From Leisingera thetidis (GTDB taxonomy: Bacteria > Pseudomonadota > Alphaproteobacteria > Rhodobacterales > Rhodobacteraceae), in the NCBI RefSeq assembly GCF_025857195.1, contig NZ_CP109787.1:1243501-1307500 (forward strand): 64,000 nt of DNA, given 5' to 3'. The notes below the pieces were generated by a model. That model worked only from the letters and a program-made list of their open reading frames with translations, was not told where the DNA came from and did not search any database. Shown here one piece after another: positions 45,952 to 56,128 of the stretch. Position 1 is the first letter of the stretch, and each line of letters opens with the position of its first letter. A program made the position numbers and the translations under genes.

Positions 45952-47484
45952 ATGATGGCTGAACCGCAAGATATTCCGGGCCTGCTCCCTGACGGCAGCT
46001 GGGATCTGCCCGCACAGCTGAACATGGCCCGCCAGTGCCTGTCCCATCCGCCGGAACAGACCGCGCTGATCGACATGACCGGCCCGGAGCGGCGCAGCAT
46101 CACCTATGGCGAACTGGCCGCGATGGCGGACGGATTGGCCCGTTATCTGCTGGGCCGTATCCAGCCGGGCGGCCGGGTCGGCGTGCTGCTCAGCCAGTCG
46201 CCCTGGTGCGCGGCGGCGCATCTGGCCATCTGGAAGGCGGGCGGCATTTCGGTGCCCCTGTTCAAACTGTTCAAACGCGATGCGCTTGCCTCCCGTGCCG
46301 GGGATGCAGGCGTCCGTTTCGTCTTCACCGATGCCGAGGGCGCGGACCTGCTGGGGGACCTGGCCGAAGTGGTGATGGTTGAGGACGCCGGAATCGACGG
46401 CCCGCCGGTGCCCTTCGCCGATACCACCCCGGAAACCCCTGCCGTTCTGATCTACACCTCCGGCACCACCGGCACCCCCAAGGGCGCGCTGCATGGCCAC
46501 CGGGTGCTGACCGGCCACCTGCCGGGGGTCGCCATCAGCCATGACCATCTGGGCCAGCCGGGCGATTGCCTGTGGACGCCTGCGGACTGGGCCTGGATCG
46601 GCGGTCTGTTCGATGTGGCTATGCCGGGTCTTGCGCTGGGCGTGCCGGTTGTGGCCGCGCGGCTCGACAAATTCACGCCCGAGGCCTGCGCCGATCTGAT
46701 CAGGAAGGCTGGCGTGCGCAACATCTTCTTCCCGCCAACTGCCTTGAGGATGCTCAAGGCAGCCGGGCAGGGGCTCGACGGCCTGCGCTCGGTTGCCTCT
46801 GGCGGAGAGCCCCTGGGCGCGGAGATGCTCGCATGGGGCCGGCGTCATCTGGGCGTCACCATCAACGAATTTTACGGCCAGACCGAATGCAACATGGTGG
46901 CCTCCTCCTGCGCTGCGGATTTCGAGCCGCGACCGGGCTGCATCGGCAAGGCGGTGCCGGGGCATGAACTGGCGGTGATTGATGAGGCGGGCAATCCAAC
47001 TGAGGGCGAGGGCGACGTTGCCATCCGCCGCGGCTCCGCCTCAATGCTGCTGGAGTACTGGAACCGGCCCGAAGAAACCGCCGCCAAGTTCCGCGGGGAT
47101 TGGCTGGTGACCGGCGACCGCGGCATCTGGGAGGACGAATACCTGCGCTTTGTCGGCCGCGAGGATGACGTGATCACCTCCGGCGGCTACCGCATCGGCC
47201 CGGCAGAGATCGAGGACTGCCTGCTGACCCACCCGGCGGTGGCAACGGTGGGCGTGGTCGGCAAACCCGATGCGCTGCGCACCGAGATCGTCAAGGCCTA
47301 TGTGGTGCTGAAAGCCGGCGCCGCGGCCTCCGAGCGGGAGCTGCAGGACTACGTCAAGGACCGCCTCGCGCATTACTCCTATCCGCGCGAGGTGGCGTTC
47401 CTTGATGCGCTGCCGATGACCGTGACCGGCAAGGTGATCCGCAAGGAATTGAAGGCGCGGGCCGCTGGGGAAGTCGCCGGATGA
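45952..47484 (+). CDS. AMP-forming acyl-CoA synthetase in the leucine operon
   Basis: This 510-residue ANL-family ligase activates a carboxylic acid with ATP and CoA. It has the phosphate loop [19 protein letters not shown], the adenine-site block [50 protein letters not shown] and the catalytic Lys in [12 protein letters not shown]. Overall it resembles acetyl-CoA or medium-chain ligases. Its position between ivd and mccB suggests isovalerate, 3-methylcrotonate or acetoacetate as substrate, allowing free acids to enter the pathway; this is inference. The ATG at 45952 follows GGGAG at seven bases. Confidence 0.9.
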   Translation: MMAEPQDIPGLLPDGSWDLPAQLNMARQCLSHPPEQTALIDMTGPERRSITYGELAAMADGLARYLLGRIQPGGRVGVLLSQSPWCAAAHLAIWKAGGISVPLFKLFKRDALASRAGDAGVRFVFTDAEGADLLGDLAEVVMVEDAGIDGPPVPFADTTPETPAVLIYTSGTTGTPKGALHGHRVLTGHLPGVAISHDHLGQPGDCLWTPADWAWIGGLFDVAMPGLALGVPVVAARLDKFTPEACADLIRKAGVRNIFFPPTALRMLKAAGQGLDGLRSVASGGEPLGAEMLAWGRRHLGVTINEFYGQTECNMVASSCAADFEPRPGCIGKAVPGHELAVIDEAGNPTEGEGDVAIRRGSASMLLEYWNRPEETAAKFRGDWLVTGDRGIWEDEYLRFVGREDDVITSGGYRIGPAEIEDCLLTHPAVATVGVVGKPDALRTEIVKAYVVLKAGAAASERELQDYVKDRLAHYSYPREVAFLDALPMTVTGKVIRKELKARAAGEVAG

Positions 47485-47572
47485 GACTGCCCGTTGCGTG
47501 CCCGGCGCACGCCGCGGTCAAGGAAATGAAAGACCTACACCCTATAACGGGTTCTCTAACGGGAGTGTGGAC

Positions 47573-49177
47573 ATGAAACTCCAATCCAAGGCGATGCCCT
47601 CCTCGGACGGCTTCAAGCAGAATTGCGCGGCGCATTTGAACGCCCTCGCACAGATCAGCGAGGCGGCAGAGGCTGCGCGCATGGGCGGCGGCGAGAAATC
47701 CCGCGCCCGGCATGAAAGCCGCGGCAAGATGCTGCCGCGCCGCCGGGTGGCGAACCTGCTCGATCCCGGCTCTCCGTTTCTGGAAATCGGCGCCACCGCG
47801 GCGCACGCCATGTATGACGGCGCCGCGCCCTGTGCTGGCGTCATCGCGGGCATCGGCCGGGTGCACGGGCAGGAGGTCATGGTGGTCTGCAACGACGCCA
47901 CCGTGAAGGGCGGCACCTATTACCCGATGACGGTCAAGAAACACCTGCGCGCACAGGAGATCGCCGAGGAAAACCGCCTTCCCTGCATCTACCTGGTCGA
48001 CTCCGGCGGGGCGAACCTGCCGAACCAGGATGAGGTCTTCCCCGACCGCGACCATTTCGGGCGCATCTTCTACAACCAGGCCCGGATGTCGGCCAAGGGC
48101 ATCCCGCAGATCGCCGTGGTCATGGGCTCCTGCACCGCGGGCGGCGCCTATGTGCCTGCGATGTCGGACGTGACGATTATCGTCAAGGAGCAGGGCACCA
48201 TCTTTCTCGCAGGCCCGCCGCTGGTAAAGGCCGCGACGGGCGAGGTGGTCAGCGCCGAGGATCTGGGCGGCGGCGACGTGCACACGCGCCTCTCGGGCGT
48301 GGCCGACTATCTGGCCGAAGACGACGCCCACGCGCTGGCGCTGGCGCGGCGCGCGGTGCAGTCCCTGAACATTACCAAGCCATTGACGGTGAACTGGGCC
48401 AGCCCGGAAGAGCCCGCCTATGACCCAGAGGAGATCCTCGGCGTGGTGCCCGGTGATTTGCGCACGCCCTACGACATCCGCGAGGTGATCGCGCGGCTGG
48501 TCGATGGCTCCCGCTTTGACGAGTTCAAGCCGCGCTTCGGCGAAACCCTGGTGACCGGCTTTGCCCATCTCAAGGGCTGCCCGATCGGCATTATCGCCAA
48601 CAATGGCGTGTTGTTTTCTGAGGCCGCCCAGAAAGGCGCGCATTTCGTCGAGCTGTGCTCGCAGCGCAAGATCCCGCTGGTGTTCCTGCAGAATATCACC
48701 GGCTTCATGGTGGGGCGGAAGTACGAAAACGAAGGCATCGCCCGCCACGGCGCCAAGATGGTGACCGCGGTGGCCACCACCAATGTGCCGAAAGTGACCA
48801 TGCTGGTCGGCGGCTCCTTCGGGGCCGGCAACTACGGCATGTCGGGCCGCGCCTACAGCCCGCGCTTCCTGTGGACCTGGCCCAACTCCCGCATCTCGGT
48901 GATGGGCGGCGAGCAGGCGGCGGGCGTGCTGGCAACCGTCAAGCGCGACGCCATTGAACGCCAGGGCGGCAGCTGGAGCACGGAAGATGAAGCCGAGTTC
49001 AAACGCCCCACCATCGACATGTTCGAGGAGCAGAGCCACCCGCTCTATGCCTCCGCACGGCTCTGGGACGACGGCATCATCGACCCGCGGAAATCCCGCG
49101 ACGTGCTGGCGCTCTCGCTCAGCGCCGCCCTCAACGCCCCGATCGAAGAGACGAAATTCGGCGTCTTCCGGATGTAG
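47573..49177 (+). CDS. mccB: Methylcrotonyl-CoA carboxylase, carboxyltransferase (beta) subunit
   Basis: This 534-residue subunit transfers CO2 from carboxybiotin to 3-methylcrotonyl-Co[43 protein letters not shown] and [30 protein letters not shown] are characteristic of MccB rather than propionyl-CoA carboxylase, and [15 protein letters not shown] is the oxyanion region. It forms the holoenzyme with the biotin subunit at 49267. The ATG at 47573 is preceded by GGGAGTG; an earlier in-frame ATG at 47498 lacks a site. Confidence 0.95.
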   Translation: MKLQSKAMPSSDGFKQNCAAHLNALAQISEAAEAARMGGGEKSRARHESRGKMLPRRRVANLLDPGSPFLEIGATAAHAMYDGAAPCAGVIAGIGRVHGQEVMVVCNDATVKGGTYYPMTVKKHLRAQEIAEENRLPCIYLVDSGGANLPNQDEVFPDRDHFGRIFYNQARMSAKGIPQIAVVMGSCTAGGAYVPAMSDVTIIVKEQGTIFLAGPPLVKAATGEVVSAEDLGGGDVHTRLSGVADYLAEDDAHALALARRAVQSLNITKPLTVNWASPEEPAYDPEEILGVVPGDLRTPYDIREVIARLVDGSRFDEFKPRFGETLVTGFAHLKGCPIGIIANNGVLFSEAAQKGAHFVELCSQRKIPLVFLQNITGFMVGRKYENEGIARHGAKMVTAVATTNVPKVTMLVGGSFGAGNYGMSGRAYSPRFLWTWPNSRISVMGGEQAAGVLATVKRDAIERQGGSWSTEDEAEFKRPTIDMFEEQSHPLYASARLWDDGIIDPRKSRDVLALSLSAALNAPIEETKFGVFRM

Positions 49178-49185
49178 GGATCCGC

Positions 49186-49237
49186 TTTTCATCCGGCCAG
49201 AAATATCCCCGGGGGTCCGGGGGCAGGCAGCCCCCGG
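49186..49237 (-). repeat. Composite intergenic repeat, copy C
   Basis: On the minus strand this reads hairpin CCGGGGGC-TGCCT-GCCCCCGG, then CCCCCGGGGATATTTCT and GGCCGGATGAAA. The hairpin stem is 8 bp and perfect. It occupies almost the whole gap between mccB and mccA, inside one operon. Confidence 0.7.
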
Positions 49238-49266
49238 TCCGACGTTCCAGACAAAGGACCAACCCC

Positions 49267-51204
49267 ATGTTCGACAAGATCCTGATTGCCAACCGCGGCG
49301 AAATCGCCTGCCGCGTGATGGAAACCGCCCGCGCCATGGGGGTGCGGACCGTGGCAGTTTACTCCGACGCCGATGCCGCCTCCAAACATGTGGCCCTGGC
49401 GGACGAGGCCGTGCATATCGGCGGCCCGGCCCCTGCGGACAGCTACCTGAAGGGCGATGAGATCATCCGCGTTGCCCAGGAAACCGGCGCCCAGGCGATC
49501 CACCCGGGTTACGGCTTCCTGTCGGAAAACCCGAAATTCGTCGAGGCGGTCGAGGCCGCGGGCCTGACCTTTATCGGGCCGTCGGCGGCTGCGATCCGCA
49601 AGATGGGCCTGAAGGACGCCGCCAAGGCGCTGATGGAGGAGGCTGGCGTGCCGGTTGTCCCCGGCTACCACGGCTCCAACCAGGACCCGGAGTTCCTGGC
49701 CGCTGAGGCTGAGAAGATCGGCTACCCGGTGCTGATCAAGGCGGTGGCCGGCGGCGGCGGCAAGGGGATGCGGCTGGTCGAAAAGGCGGCCGAATTTGCC
49801 GATGCCCTGAAAAGCGCGCAGGGCGAGGCGACCACGGCCTTCGGCAACCCGGATGTGCTGATCGAGAAATACATCCAGCAGCCCCGCCACATCGAGGTGC
49901 AGGTTTTTGGCGACGGCGAAACCGCAGTGCATCTGTTCGAGCGCGATTGTTCCCTTCAGCGCCGCCACCAGAAGGTGATCGAGGAAGCCCCGGCGCCCGG
50001 CATGACCGCAGAGATGCGCGAGGCCATGGGGCAGGCCGGCGTGCGCGCGGCGGAGGCGATCGGTTACAAGGGCGCGGGTACCGTGGAGTTCATCGTCGAT
50101 GGCTCCGGCGGGCTGCGCCCCGACGGCTTCTGGTTCATGGAGATGAACACCCGCCTGCAGGTGGAACACCCGGTGACCGAGCTGATCACCGGCATTGACC
50201 TGGTGGAGTGGCAGTTGCGGGTTGCCTCGGGCGAGAGCCTGCCCGCCAGGCAGGAGGACCTTAGCATCACCGGCCATGCGTTCGAGGCGCGGCTCTACGC
50301 GGAGGACGTGCCGAAGGGGTTTCTACCCGCAACCGGCACGCTGACGCATCTGTCCTTTCCGGCAGAGGCCCGTGCCGACAGCGGCGTGCGGGCGGGCGAC
50401 ACCATCAGCCCCTGGTATGACCCGATGATCGCCAAGGTGGTGGTGCATGGCTCCACCCGCAAGGTGGCGCTGTCGCGGCTGGCCCGCGCGCTGGAGGAAA
50501 CCCAAGTCGGCGGCACCGTCACCAACCTGGCCTTCCTTGGCGCGCTGGCCGGGCATGAAGGCTTTGCCAATGGCGACGTGGACACCGGACTGATCGGCCG
50601 CGATCTGGAGGCGCTGGCGGCACCGCCCGCGGTGGAACCCCGCCACAAGGCTGCAGCAGGCATGGTGGCGCTGGGGCTGACAGACTCCGCGCCGGACACC
50701 GGTTTCACCCTCTGGGCGCCGCTGCACCGGGCGGTGACGCTCAGCTGGCAGGGCGAAGAGTTCGAGACCGATGTGCAGGTGGACGGGCCGGACCGGCAGC
50801 TTTGGACCACCGGCGGCGAAACGGTGCTGGCCGAGCGCAGCCAGGGCCAGTGGCGCATCGGCGGCCGCCAGATGCCCGCGGTTTCGCAATCCGCATCCCG
50901 GATTACCGTGCATGATGCCTACGGGCTGGAATTCACGGTGGTGGATCCTCTGGACCGGGACGCCGCCGCGGGCGGCGACATGAACGTGGTCGAGGCGCCG
51001 ATGCCCGGTCTGGTCAAGGCGGTATTCGCCGAGGCCGGCCAGGCGGTGCAAGCGGGTGACCGGCTTGCCATCCTGGAAGCGATGAAGATGGAGCACTCGC
51101 TGCTGGCCGCCCGCGACGGGGTTGTGGCCGAAGTGCTGGCTGCGGCCGGCGATCAGGTCGAGGCCGGGGCGGCGCTGGTGCGGCTGGAGGAGAATGACGG
51201 CTGA
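49267..51204 (+). CDS. mccA: Methylcrotonyl-CoA carboxylase, biotin-carrying (alpha) subunit
   Basis: This 645-residue subunit joins biotin carboxylase and biotin carrier domains. It begins FDKILIANRGEIACRVMETA; the ATP-grasp region includes VKAVAGGGGKGMRLVE-type residues (KAVAGGGGKGM) and WFMEMNTRLQVEHPVTELITG. The C-terminal carrier domain has the biotinylation site ILEAMKMEHSLL, with Lys near residue 607. It provides carboxybiotin to MccB for leucine degradation. The ATG at 49267 follows AAAGGACC. The next gene starts 67 bases after its stop, across repeat copy D. Confidence 0.95.
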   Translation: MFDKILIANRGEIACRVMETARAMGVRTVAVYSDADAASKHVALADEAVHIGGPAPADSYLKGDEIIRVAQETGAQAIHPGYGFLSENPKFVEAVEAAGLTFIGPSAAAIRKMGLKDAAKALMEEAGVPVVPGYHGSNQDPEFLAAEAEKIGYPVLIKAVAGGGGKGMRLVEKAAEFADALKSAQGEATTAFGNPDVLIEKYIQQPRHIEVQVFGDGETAVHLFERDCSLQRRHQKVIEEAPAPGMTAEMREAMGQAGVRAAEAIGYKGAGTVEFIVDGSGGLRPDGFWFMEMNTRLQVEHPVTELITGIDLVEWQLRVASGESLPARQEDLSITGHAFEARLYAEDVPKGFLPATGTLTHLSFPAEARADSGVRAGDTISPWYDPMIAKVVVHGSTRKVALSRLARALEETQVGGTVTNLAFLGALAGHEGFANGDVDTGLIGRDLEALAAPPAVEPRHKAAAGMVALGLTDSAPDTGFTLWAPLHRAVTLSWQGEEFETDVQVDGPDRQLWTTGGETVLAERSQGQWRIGGRQMPAVSQSASRITVHDAYGLEFTVVDPLDRDAAAGGDMNVVEAPMPGLVKAVFAEAGQAVQAGDRLAILEAMKMEHSLLAARDGVVAEVLAAAGDQVEAGAALVRLEENDG

Positions 51205-51206
51205 CC

Positions 51207-51260
51207 GCGCGCCTGCGGCTGCCGTTGGAATTTGAGTATTTTGGGACCAGAAAGAAGCAG
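51207..51260 (+). repeat. Composite intergenic repeat, copy D
   Basis: This copy has GCGCCTGCGGCTGC, then TTGAGTATTTTGGG and ACCAGAAAGAAGC, without the GGGGGC hairpin. Its end runs directly into the AGGAGG ribosome site of the HMG-CoA lyase gene, so the element sits in the translated operon's leader. Confidence 0.6.
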
Positions 51261-51271
51261 GAGGCCCGGAG

Positions 51272-52129
51272 ATGGCTGAGCGTGTCGAGATTTTCGAGGT
51301 CGGTCCGCGCGACGGTCTGCAGAACGAAAAACGCGAAATTCCCGTCGCAGAGAAGGTGGCGCTGACTGATTGCCTCAGCCGGGCCGGGTTCTCGCGGATC
51401 GAAGTGGCAAGCTTCGTGTCGCCCAAATGGGTGCCGCAGATGGCGGGGTCGGGTGCGGTGCTGGCGGGCATCACCCGCGCCGGCGGGGTCCGCTATGCCG
51501 CGCTGACCCCCAACATGCGCGGGTTCGAGGATGCGGTTGCGGCCAAGGCCGATGAGATCGCGGTCTTTGCCTCGGCCTCCGAGGGGTTCTCCAAGGCCAA
51601 TATCAACGCCACGATCGAGGAGAGCATCAGCCGCTTCCTGCCGGTTCTGGCGGCCGCTAAGGACATCGGCCTGCCGGTGCGCGGCTATGTTTCCTGCGTG
51701 ACGGACTGCCCGTTTGACGGCCCGACCCCGCCGCAGAAGGCGGCAGAGGTGGCGGCACGGCTGTATGACCTGGGCTGCTATGAGATCTCGCTGGGCGACA
51801 CCATCGGGCAGGGCACGCCGGACACCATCACGGCAATGCTGGGGGCCGTATCCGCACGGGTCCCGGCGGCCAAGCTGGCAGGCCATTACCACGACACCGC
51901 GGGGCGGGCGCTGGACAATATCGAAGCCTCGCTGGCGCTGGGCGTGCGGGTGTTCGATGCCGCCGTGGGCGGCCTGGGAGGCTGTCCCTATGCGCCGGGG
52001 GCAGCCGGCAATGTGGCCACGGAAGCGGTGCATGAGCGTCTGACAGGGCTGGGCTACGATACCGGGCTGGACGCAGGCGTTCTGGAAGAGGCGGCGCAGA
52101 TGGCGCGGGCCATGCGCGGCGCGGCCTGA
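51272..52129 (+). CDS. mvaB: Hydroxymethylglutaryl-CoA lyase
   Basis: This 285-residue TIM-barrel enzyme splits HMG-CoA into acetyl-CoA and acetoacetate, the last step of leucine breakdown. EVGPRDGLQNEKREI at the N-terminus and the signature GLGGCPYAPGAAGNVATE with the catalytic Cys are intact, as are the metal ligands in LAGHYHDTAGRALDN. The length is typical. The ATG at 51272 follows AGGAGGCCCGGAG. It is followed after 21 bases by the hydratase gene. Confidence 0.96.
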   Translation: MAERVEIFEVGPRDGLQNEKREIPVAEKVALTDCLSRAGFSRIEVASFVSPKWVPQMAGSGAVLAGITRAGGVRYAALTPNMRGFEDAVAAKADEIAVFASASEGFSKANINATIEESISRFLPVLAAAKDIGLPVRGYVSCVTDCPFDGPTPPQKAAEVAARLYDLGCYEISLGDTIGQGTPDTITAMLGAVSARVPAAKLAGHYHDTAGRALDNIEASLALGVRVFDAAVGGLGGCPYAPGAAGNVATEAVHERLTGLGYDTGLDAGVLEEAAQMARAMRGAA

Positions 52130-52150
52130 AGCAGAGACGGAGAGCGAACC

Positions 52151-52933
52151 ATGTTTGAAACGATCACCCTGGACACCGATGACCGCGGCGTCTGCACCCT
52201 GACGCTGAACCGGCCGGACAAGCACAACGCCATGTCGGGCCAGATGCTGCAGGAGCTGACCCTGGCGGCCAAACGGCTGGCGGCGGATGAAACTGTCCGC
52301 GCGGTGGTGCTGACCGGCGCAGGCAAGAGCTTTTGCGCGGGCGGCGACCTGGGCTGGATGCGCCAGCAGATGGACGCCGATGCCGGAACCCGGGGGCGGG
52401 AAGCGCGGGTGCTGGCGGAAATGCTGATGGCGCTCAACACCCTGCCCAAGCCGGTGATCGGCGCGCTGCAGGGCAATGCCTTCGGCGGCGGCGTCGGCAT
52501 GGCCTCGGTCTGCGACGTGGCCATCGGCGCGGATCACTTGAAGATGGGCCTGACCGAAACCAGGCTGGGACTGATTCCCGCCACCATCGGCCCCTATGTG
52601 ATTGCCCGCATGGGCGAGGCCAGGGCGCGCCGGGTGTTCATGTCGGCGCGGCTGTTCGGGGCTGAGGAGGCGGTGGAGCTCGGGCTGCTGGCCAGGGCGG
52701 TCCCGGCGGATCAGCTGGCCGAGGCGGTTGAGGCGGAAATCTCCCCCTACCTCAACTGTGCGCCGGGCGCCGTGGCCGCGGCCAAGAAGCTGGCGCGCGA
52801 CCTGGGGCCAACGCTGGATGACGCGGTGATCGACCATACAATCAAGGCGCTTGTGGAGCGCTGGGAGGGCGAGGAAGCCCGCGAAGGCATCAGCGCCTTC
52901 TTCGAGAAGCGCAAGCCCGGCTGGCAGGCCTGA
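52151..52933 (+). CDS. liuC: Methylglutaconyl-CoA hydratase-like crotonase
   Basis: This 260-residue crotonase-fold enzyme probably hydrates 3-methylglutaconyl-CoA to HMG-CoA, the step between MccAB and the lyase. The oxyanion-hole blocks TLNRPDKHNAMSGQML, GKSFCAGGDLGWMRQQM and GALQGNAFGGGVGMASVCD are intact, and ETRLGLIPATIGPYVIARMGEARARRVF is the usual helical region. Function rests mainly on operon position; a general enoyl-CoA hydratase remains possible. The ATG at 52151 follows CGGAGAG. A perfect hairpin terminator ends the operon. Confidence 0.9.
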   Translation: MFETITLDTDDRGVCTLTLNRPDKHNAMSGQMLQELTLAAKRLAADETVRAVVLTGAGKSFCAGGDLGWMRQQMDADAGTRGREARVLAEMLMALNTLPKPVIGALQGNAFGGGVGMASVCDVAIGADHLKMGLTETRLGLIPATIGPYVIARMGEARARRVFMSARLFGAEEAVELGLLARAVPADQLAEAVEAEISPYLNCAPGAVAAAKKLARDLGPTLDDAVIDHTIKALVERWEGEEAREGISAFFEKRKPGWQA

Positions 52934-52963
52934 AAACCAGCATCCTTGCCTCACATTTGAAGG

Positions 52964-52995
52964 GCGGCCGCAGCTTTATGAGCGGCCGCTTTTCT
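52964..52995 (+). terminator. Terminator of the leucine-degradation operon
   Basis: GCGGCCGC repeats as both arms of an 8-bp stem (52964-52971 and 52982-52989) with a 10-base loop, followed by TTTTCTT, 30 bases after the stop. Confidence 0.75.
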
Positions 52996-53167
52996 TATGA
53001 AATCACTAAGAAATTACAGACATGTTGCGGCAGTGCTTTTTCCTGTCACAAACCCTTGCCGTTTAACCTCGCCTTAGTTGACGCTGTAGGGGCGGAGGGG
53101 TAGACACGGTCCAAATCAACACGCCAATTGACGTCGCGCGGGAAACCGCCGGGGAAAGGAGCTGCTC

Positions 53168-53533
53168 TTGGAAGAGATGTTGAGGGAATACCTGCCGATC
53201 CTGGTCTTCCTGGCCGTAGCGGCGGGTTTGGGGATTGTCCTTATCCTGGCAGCCGTTGTGCTGGCGGTCCGCAACCCGGACCCGGAAAAGGTCAGTGCCT
53301 ACGAATGCGGTTTCAACGCTTTCGACGATGCCCGTATGAAATTCGATGTCCGGTTCTATCTGGTGTCGATTCTCTTCATCATTTTTGACCTGGAAATCGC
53401 CTTCCTGTTTCCCTGGGCCGTCGGTTTCAAGGACATCAGCGACACAGGCTTCTGGTCGATGATGGTGTTCCTCGGCGTGCTGACCATCGGTTTCGCCTAT
53501 GAGTGGAAGAAAGGGGCCTTGGAATGGCAGTGA
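53168..53533 (+). CDS. nuoA: NADH-quinone oxidoreductase subunit A
   Basis: This 121-residue three-helix membrane subunit of complex I lies at the junction of the peripheral and membrane arms. It has the typical segments [59 protein letters not shown] and [24 protein letters not shown] start at a TTG (53168) because AAAGGAG ends six bases upstream, whereas the in-frame ATG at 53177 is 15 bases away. It opens the nuo operon; its stop overlaps the nuoB start. Confidence 0.93.
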   Translation: MEEMLREYLPILVFLAVAAGLGIVLILAAVVLAVRNPDPEKVSAYECGFNAFDDARMKFDVRFYLVSILFIIFDLEIAFLFPWAVGFKDISDTGFWSMMVFLGVLTIGFAYEWKKGALEWQ

Positions 53534-54057
53534 TGACCGGAGCCAACACCGCCGGTGCGGACAAGGAAGCTGCCACCCGGGCCCTCAACGCCGAGCTGCA
53601 GGACAAGGGTTTCCTGCTCACCTCGGCCGAGGACATCATCAACTGGGCCCGCACCGGCAGCTTGCACTGGATGACATTCGGCCTGGCCTGCTGCGCGGTG
53701 GAGATGATGCACACCTCGATGCCGCGTTATGATGCTGAACGCTTCGGCATCGCGCCGCGCGCCTCGCCGCGCCAGTCGGACGTGATGATCGTCGCGGGCA
53801 CCCTCACCAACAAGATGGCGCCGGCGCTGCGCAAGGTCTACGATCAGATGCCGGAGCCGCGCTATGTGATCTCGATGGGCTCCTGCGCCAATGGCGGCGG
53901 CTATTACCACTACAGCTATTCGGTGGTGCGCGGCTGCGACCGGGTTGTGCCGGTCGACGTCTATGTGCCGGGCTGCCCGCCGACCGCCGAGGCGCTGCTT
54001 TATGGCCTGATGCAGCTGCAGCGCAAGATCCGCCGCACCGGCACCCTGGTGCGCTAA
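53524..54057 (+). CDS. nuoB: NADH-quinone oxidoreductase subunit B
   Basis: This 177-residue peripheral subunit binds iron-sulfur cluster N2, the last cluster before quinone. The tandem Cys-Cys of [21 protein letters not shown], the Cys of [20 protein letters not shown] and the Cys of [14 protein letters not shown] are present. The ATG at 53524 ([15 protein letters not shown]) overlaps nuoA by ten bases; an ATG at 53533 sharing one base with the nuoA stop is an alternative. nuoC starts 17 bases after its stop. Confidence 0.95.
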   Translation: MAVMTGANTAGADKEAATRALNAELQDKGFLLTSAEDIINWARTGSLHWMTFGLACCAVEMMHTSMPRYDAERFGIAPRASPRQSDVMIVAGTLTNKMAPALRKVYDQMPEPRYVISMGSCANGGGYYHYSYSVVRGCDRVVPVDVYVPGCPPTAEALLYGLMQLQRKIRRTGTLVR

Positions 54058-54074
54058 GGAAGGGCGGAGACAAC

Positions 54075-54680
54075 ATGACTGAAGCACTGAAAGAGCTTGG
54101 CGCCCAGATCGAAGCCAGACGCCCCGATTGCGTGGTGGCCTGGGATGTGTCCTTTGATGAGCTGAACATCGACGTCACACCCTCGAATATCGCCGGTCTG
54201 GCGGAGTTCCTGAAATCGGACGCCAACTGCAAGTTTTCAACCCTGGTGGACATCACTGCGGTGGACTACCCCGACCGGAGCAAGCGGTTCGACATGGTCT
54301 ACCACTTCCTGTCGATGTACCGGAACCAGCGCATCCGCCTGCGCGCCGCGGTGCGCGAGGATGAGATGGTGCCCTCGATCGTGAACGTGCACCCATCGGC
54401 CAACTGGTTCGAGCGGGAAGTCTACGACATGTTCGGCATCCTGTTCTCCGGCCACCCGGACCTGCGCCGGCTGCTGACCGACTACGGCTTCCGCGGCTAC
54501 CCGCTGCGCAAGGATTTCCCGACCACCGGCTATACCGAGGTGCGCTATGACGAGGCGCAGAAGCGCGTGGTCTACGAGCCGGTGAAGCTGGTGCAGGAAT
54601 ACCGCCAGTTCGATTTCATGTCCCCGTGGGAGGGTGCCGAATACATCCTGCCCGGTGACGAGAAGGAGGGGGCAAACTGA
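54075..54680 (+). CDS. nuoC: NADH-quinone oxidoreductase subunit C
   Basis: This 201-residue subunit of the quinone module carries the 30-kDa signature [40 protein letters not shown] near residue 120. NuoC and NuoD are separate genes here, as in most alphaproteobacteria and unlike the fused E. coli protein. The stop at 54680 shares its last base with the start of a 43-codon reading frame, and the nuoC 3-prime end contains that frame's strong ribosome site GGAGGGG. Confidence 0.95.
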   Translation: MTEALKELGAQIEARRPDCVVAWDVSFDELNIDVTPSNIAGLAEFLKSDANCKFSTLVDITAVDYPDRSKRFDMVYHFLSMYRNQRIRLRAAVREDEMVPSIVNVHPSANWFEREVYDMFGILFSGHPDLRRLLTDYGFRGYPLRKDFPTTGYTEVRYDEAQKRVVYEPVKLVQEYRQFDFMSPWEGAEYILPGDEKEGAN

Positions 54681-54811
54681 TGTGGTTTGAACCTCTGGCC
54701 GAAGTGGGGACGTTGCTGGCGGGCTGTGCGGCCATGCTGGGCGCGGCCGCGCCCGCTTTTAAGAAAACTGTGAGCTACGTAAATATCGTAGTTAGCGAGG
54801 CTCGGGCATGA
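54680..54811 (+). CDS. 43-aa accessory protein between nuoC and nuoD
   Basis: This short frame starts at an ATG overlapping the nuoC stop by one base (TGATG), with GGAGGGGG seven bases upstream, the best ribosome site in the area. It ends in a TGA that overlaps the nuoD start (ATGA). The product starts [20 protein letters not shown], has a hydrophobic, Ala-rich segment over residues 9-27, then [16 protein letters not shown]. It is probably a single-helix membrane protein. I do not recognise a family. Overlaps at both ends and fixed spacing argue that it is translated and couples nuoC to nuoD. Accessory frames in nuo clusters are known in Rhodobacter and Paracoccus. Confidence 0.65.
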   Translation: MWFEPLAEVGTLLAGCAAMLGAAAPAFKKTVSYVNIVVSEARA

Positions 54812-56046
54812 TGGACGGCTCCAAACTTGACCCCAAGTATGACGACGGCAGCGTCGATGCGCTGAGCGGCGAGCAGAAGATCCGCAATTTCAACATCAAC
54901 TTCGGCCCGCAGCACCCTGCGGCGCATGGGGTTTTGCGTCTCGTGCTCGAACTCGACGGCGAGATTGTCGAGCGCTGCGACCCGCATATCGGCCTGCTCC
55001 ACCGCGGCACCGAAAAGCTGATGGAAAGCCGCACCTACCTGCAGAACCTGCCATACTTCGACCGCCTCGACTATGTGGCGCCGATGAACCAGGAACACGC
55101 CTGGTGCCTGGCGATTGAAAAACTGACCGGCGTCGAGGTGCCCCGCCGCGGCCAGCTGATCCGGGTTCTCTACTCCGAGATCGGCCGGGTTCTGAACCAC
55201 CTCCTCAACGTCACCACGCAGGCGATGGACGTCGGCGCGCTGACCCCGCCGCTGTGGGGCTTTGAAGAGCGCGAAAAGCTGATGATCTTCTACGAGCGGG
55301 CCTGCGGCGCGCGTCTGCACGCGGCCTACTTCCGCCCCGGCGGCGTGCATCAGGACCTGCCGGACGATCTGCTCGATGATATCGACCTCTGGGCGATGGA
55401 ATTCCCCAAGGTTCTGGACGACATCGACGGCCTCCTGACCGAAAACCGCATCTTCAAGCAGCGCAACTGCGACATCGGTGTGGTGAGTGAAGAGGAGATC
55501 CAGCAATACGGCTTCTCCGGTGTCATGGTGCGCGGCTCCGGCCTCGCCTGGGACCTGCGCCGGGCGCAGCCCTATGAATGCTATGACGAATTCGACTTCC
55601 AGATCCCGATCGGCAAGAACGGCGACTGCTACGACCGCTACCTCTGCCGGATGGAAGAGATGCGCCAGTCGACCTCGATCATCCGCCAGGCGATTGCCAA
55701 GCTGCGCGAAGCCACCGGCGACGTGATGGCCCGCGGCAAGCTGAGCCCGCCCAAGCGCGGCGACATGAAGACCTCGATGGAAAGCCTGATCCACCATTTC
55801 AAGCTGTACACCGAAGGTTTCCACGTGCCCGCAGGCGAGGTTTACGCCGCCGTCGAGGCGCCCAAGGGCGAATTCGGCGTCTATCTGGTGGCGGACGGGT
55901 CCAACAAGCCCTACCGCTCCAAGATCCGCGCGCCGGGCTTCCTGCACCTGCAGGCGATGGACCACGTTGCCAAGGGCCACCAGCTGGCCGATGTCGCCGC
56001 CATCATCGGCACCATGGACGTTGTGTTCGGGGAGATCGACCGTTGA
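54808..56046 (+). CDS. nuoD: NADH-quinone oxidoreductase subunit D
   Basis: This 412-residue 49-kDa-type subunit forms the quinone site with NuoB. It shows [38 protein letters not shown] and [24 protein letters not shown], and ends DVVFGEIDR as usual. The His and Tyr expected to contact the quinone head group (in GPQHPAAHG and [10 protein letters not shown]) are present. The start is ATGATG at 54808 after a GAGG site; the second ATG (54811) is equally plausible. Repeat copy E separates it from nuoE. Confidence 0.96.
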   Translation: MMDGSKLDPKYDDGSVDALSGEQKIRNFNINFGPQHPAAHGVLRLVLELDGEIVERCDPHIGLLHRGTEKLMESRTYLQNLPYFDRLDYVAPMNQEHAWCLAIEKLTGVEVPRRGQLIRVLYSEIGRVLNHLLNVTTQAMDVGALTPPLWGFEEREKLMIFYERACGARLHAAYFRPGGVHQDLPDDLLDDIDLWAMEFPKVLDDIDGLLTENRIFKQRNCDIGVVSEEEIQQYGFSGVMVRGSGLAWDLRRAQPYECYDEFDFQIPIGKNGDCYDRYLCRMEEMRQSTSIIRQAIAKLREATGDVMARGKLSPPKRGDMKTSMESLIHHFKLYTEGFHVPAGEVYAAVEAPKGEFGVYLVADGSNKPYRSKIRAPGFLHLQAMDHVAKGHQLADVAAIIGTMDVVFGEIDR

Positions 56047-56058
56047 GCCAGTCCCCGC

Positions 56059-56105
56059 TGCTTCTTCTTTGTGAAAATACTCCCGCCGGAGGCTTCCGCG
56101 CGGGC
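56059..56105 (-). repeat. Composite intergenic repeat, copy E
   Basis: On the minus strand this reads GCGCGGAAGCCTCCGGCGG, then GGGAGTATTTTCAC and AAAGAAGAAGCAGC. It fills most of the gap between nuoD and nuoE inside the complex I operon. Confidence 0.6.
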
Positions 56106-56128
56106 AACACCCACCAAAAGGTGATCTG

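Noticed and set aside
43522..46965. 1147-codon open frame on the minus strand
   Set aside because: Antisense to the SH3b, ivd and acyl-CoA ligase genes and rich in His, Arg and Gly; no family motif.
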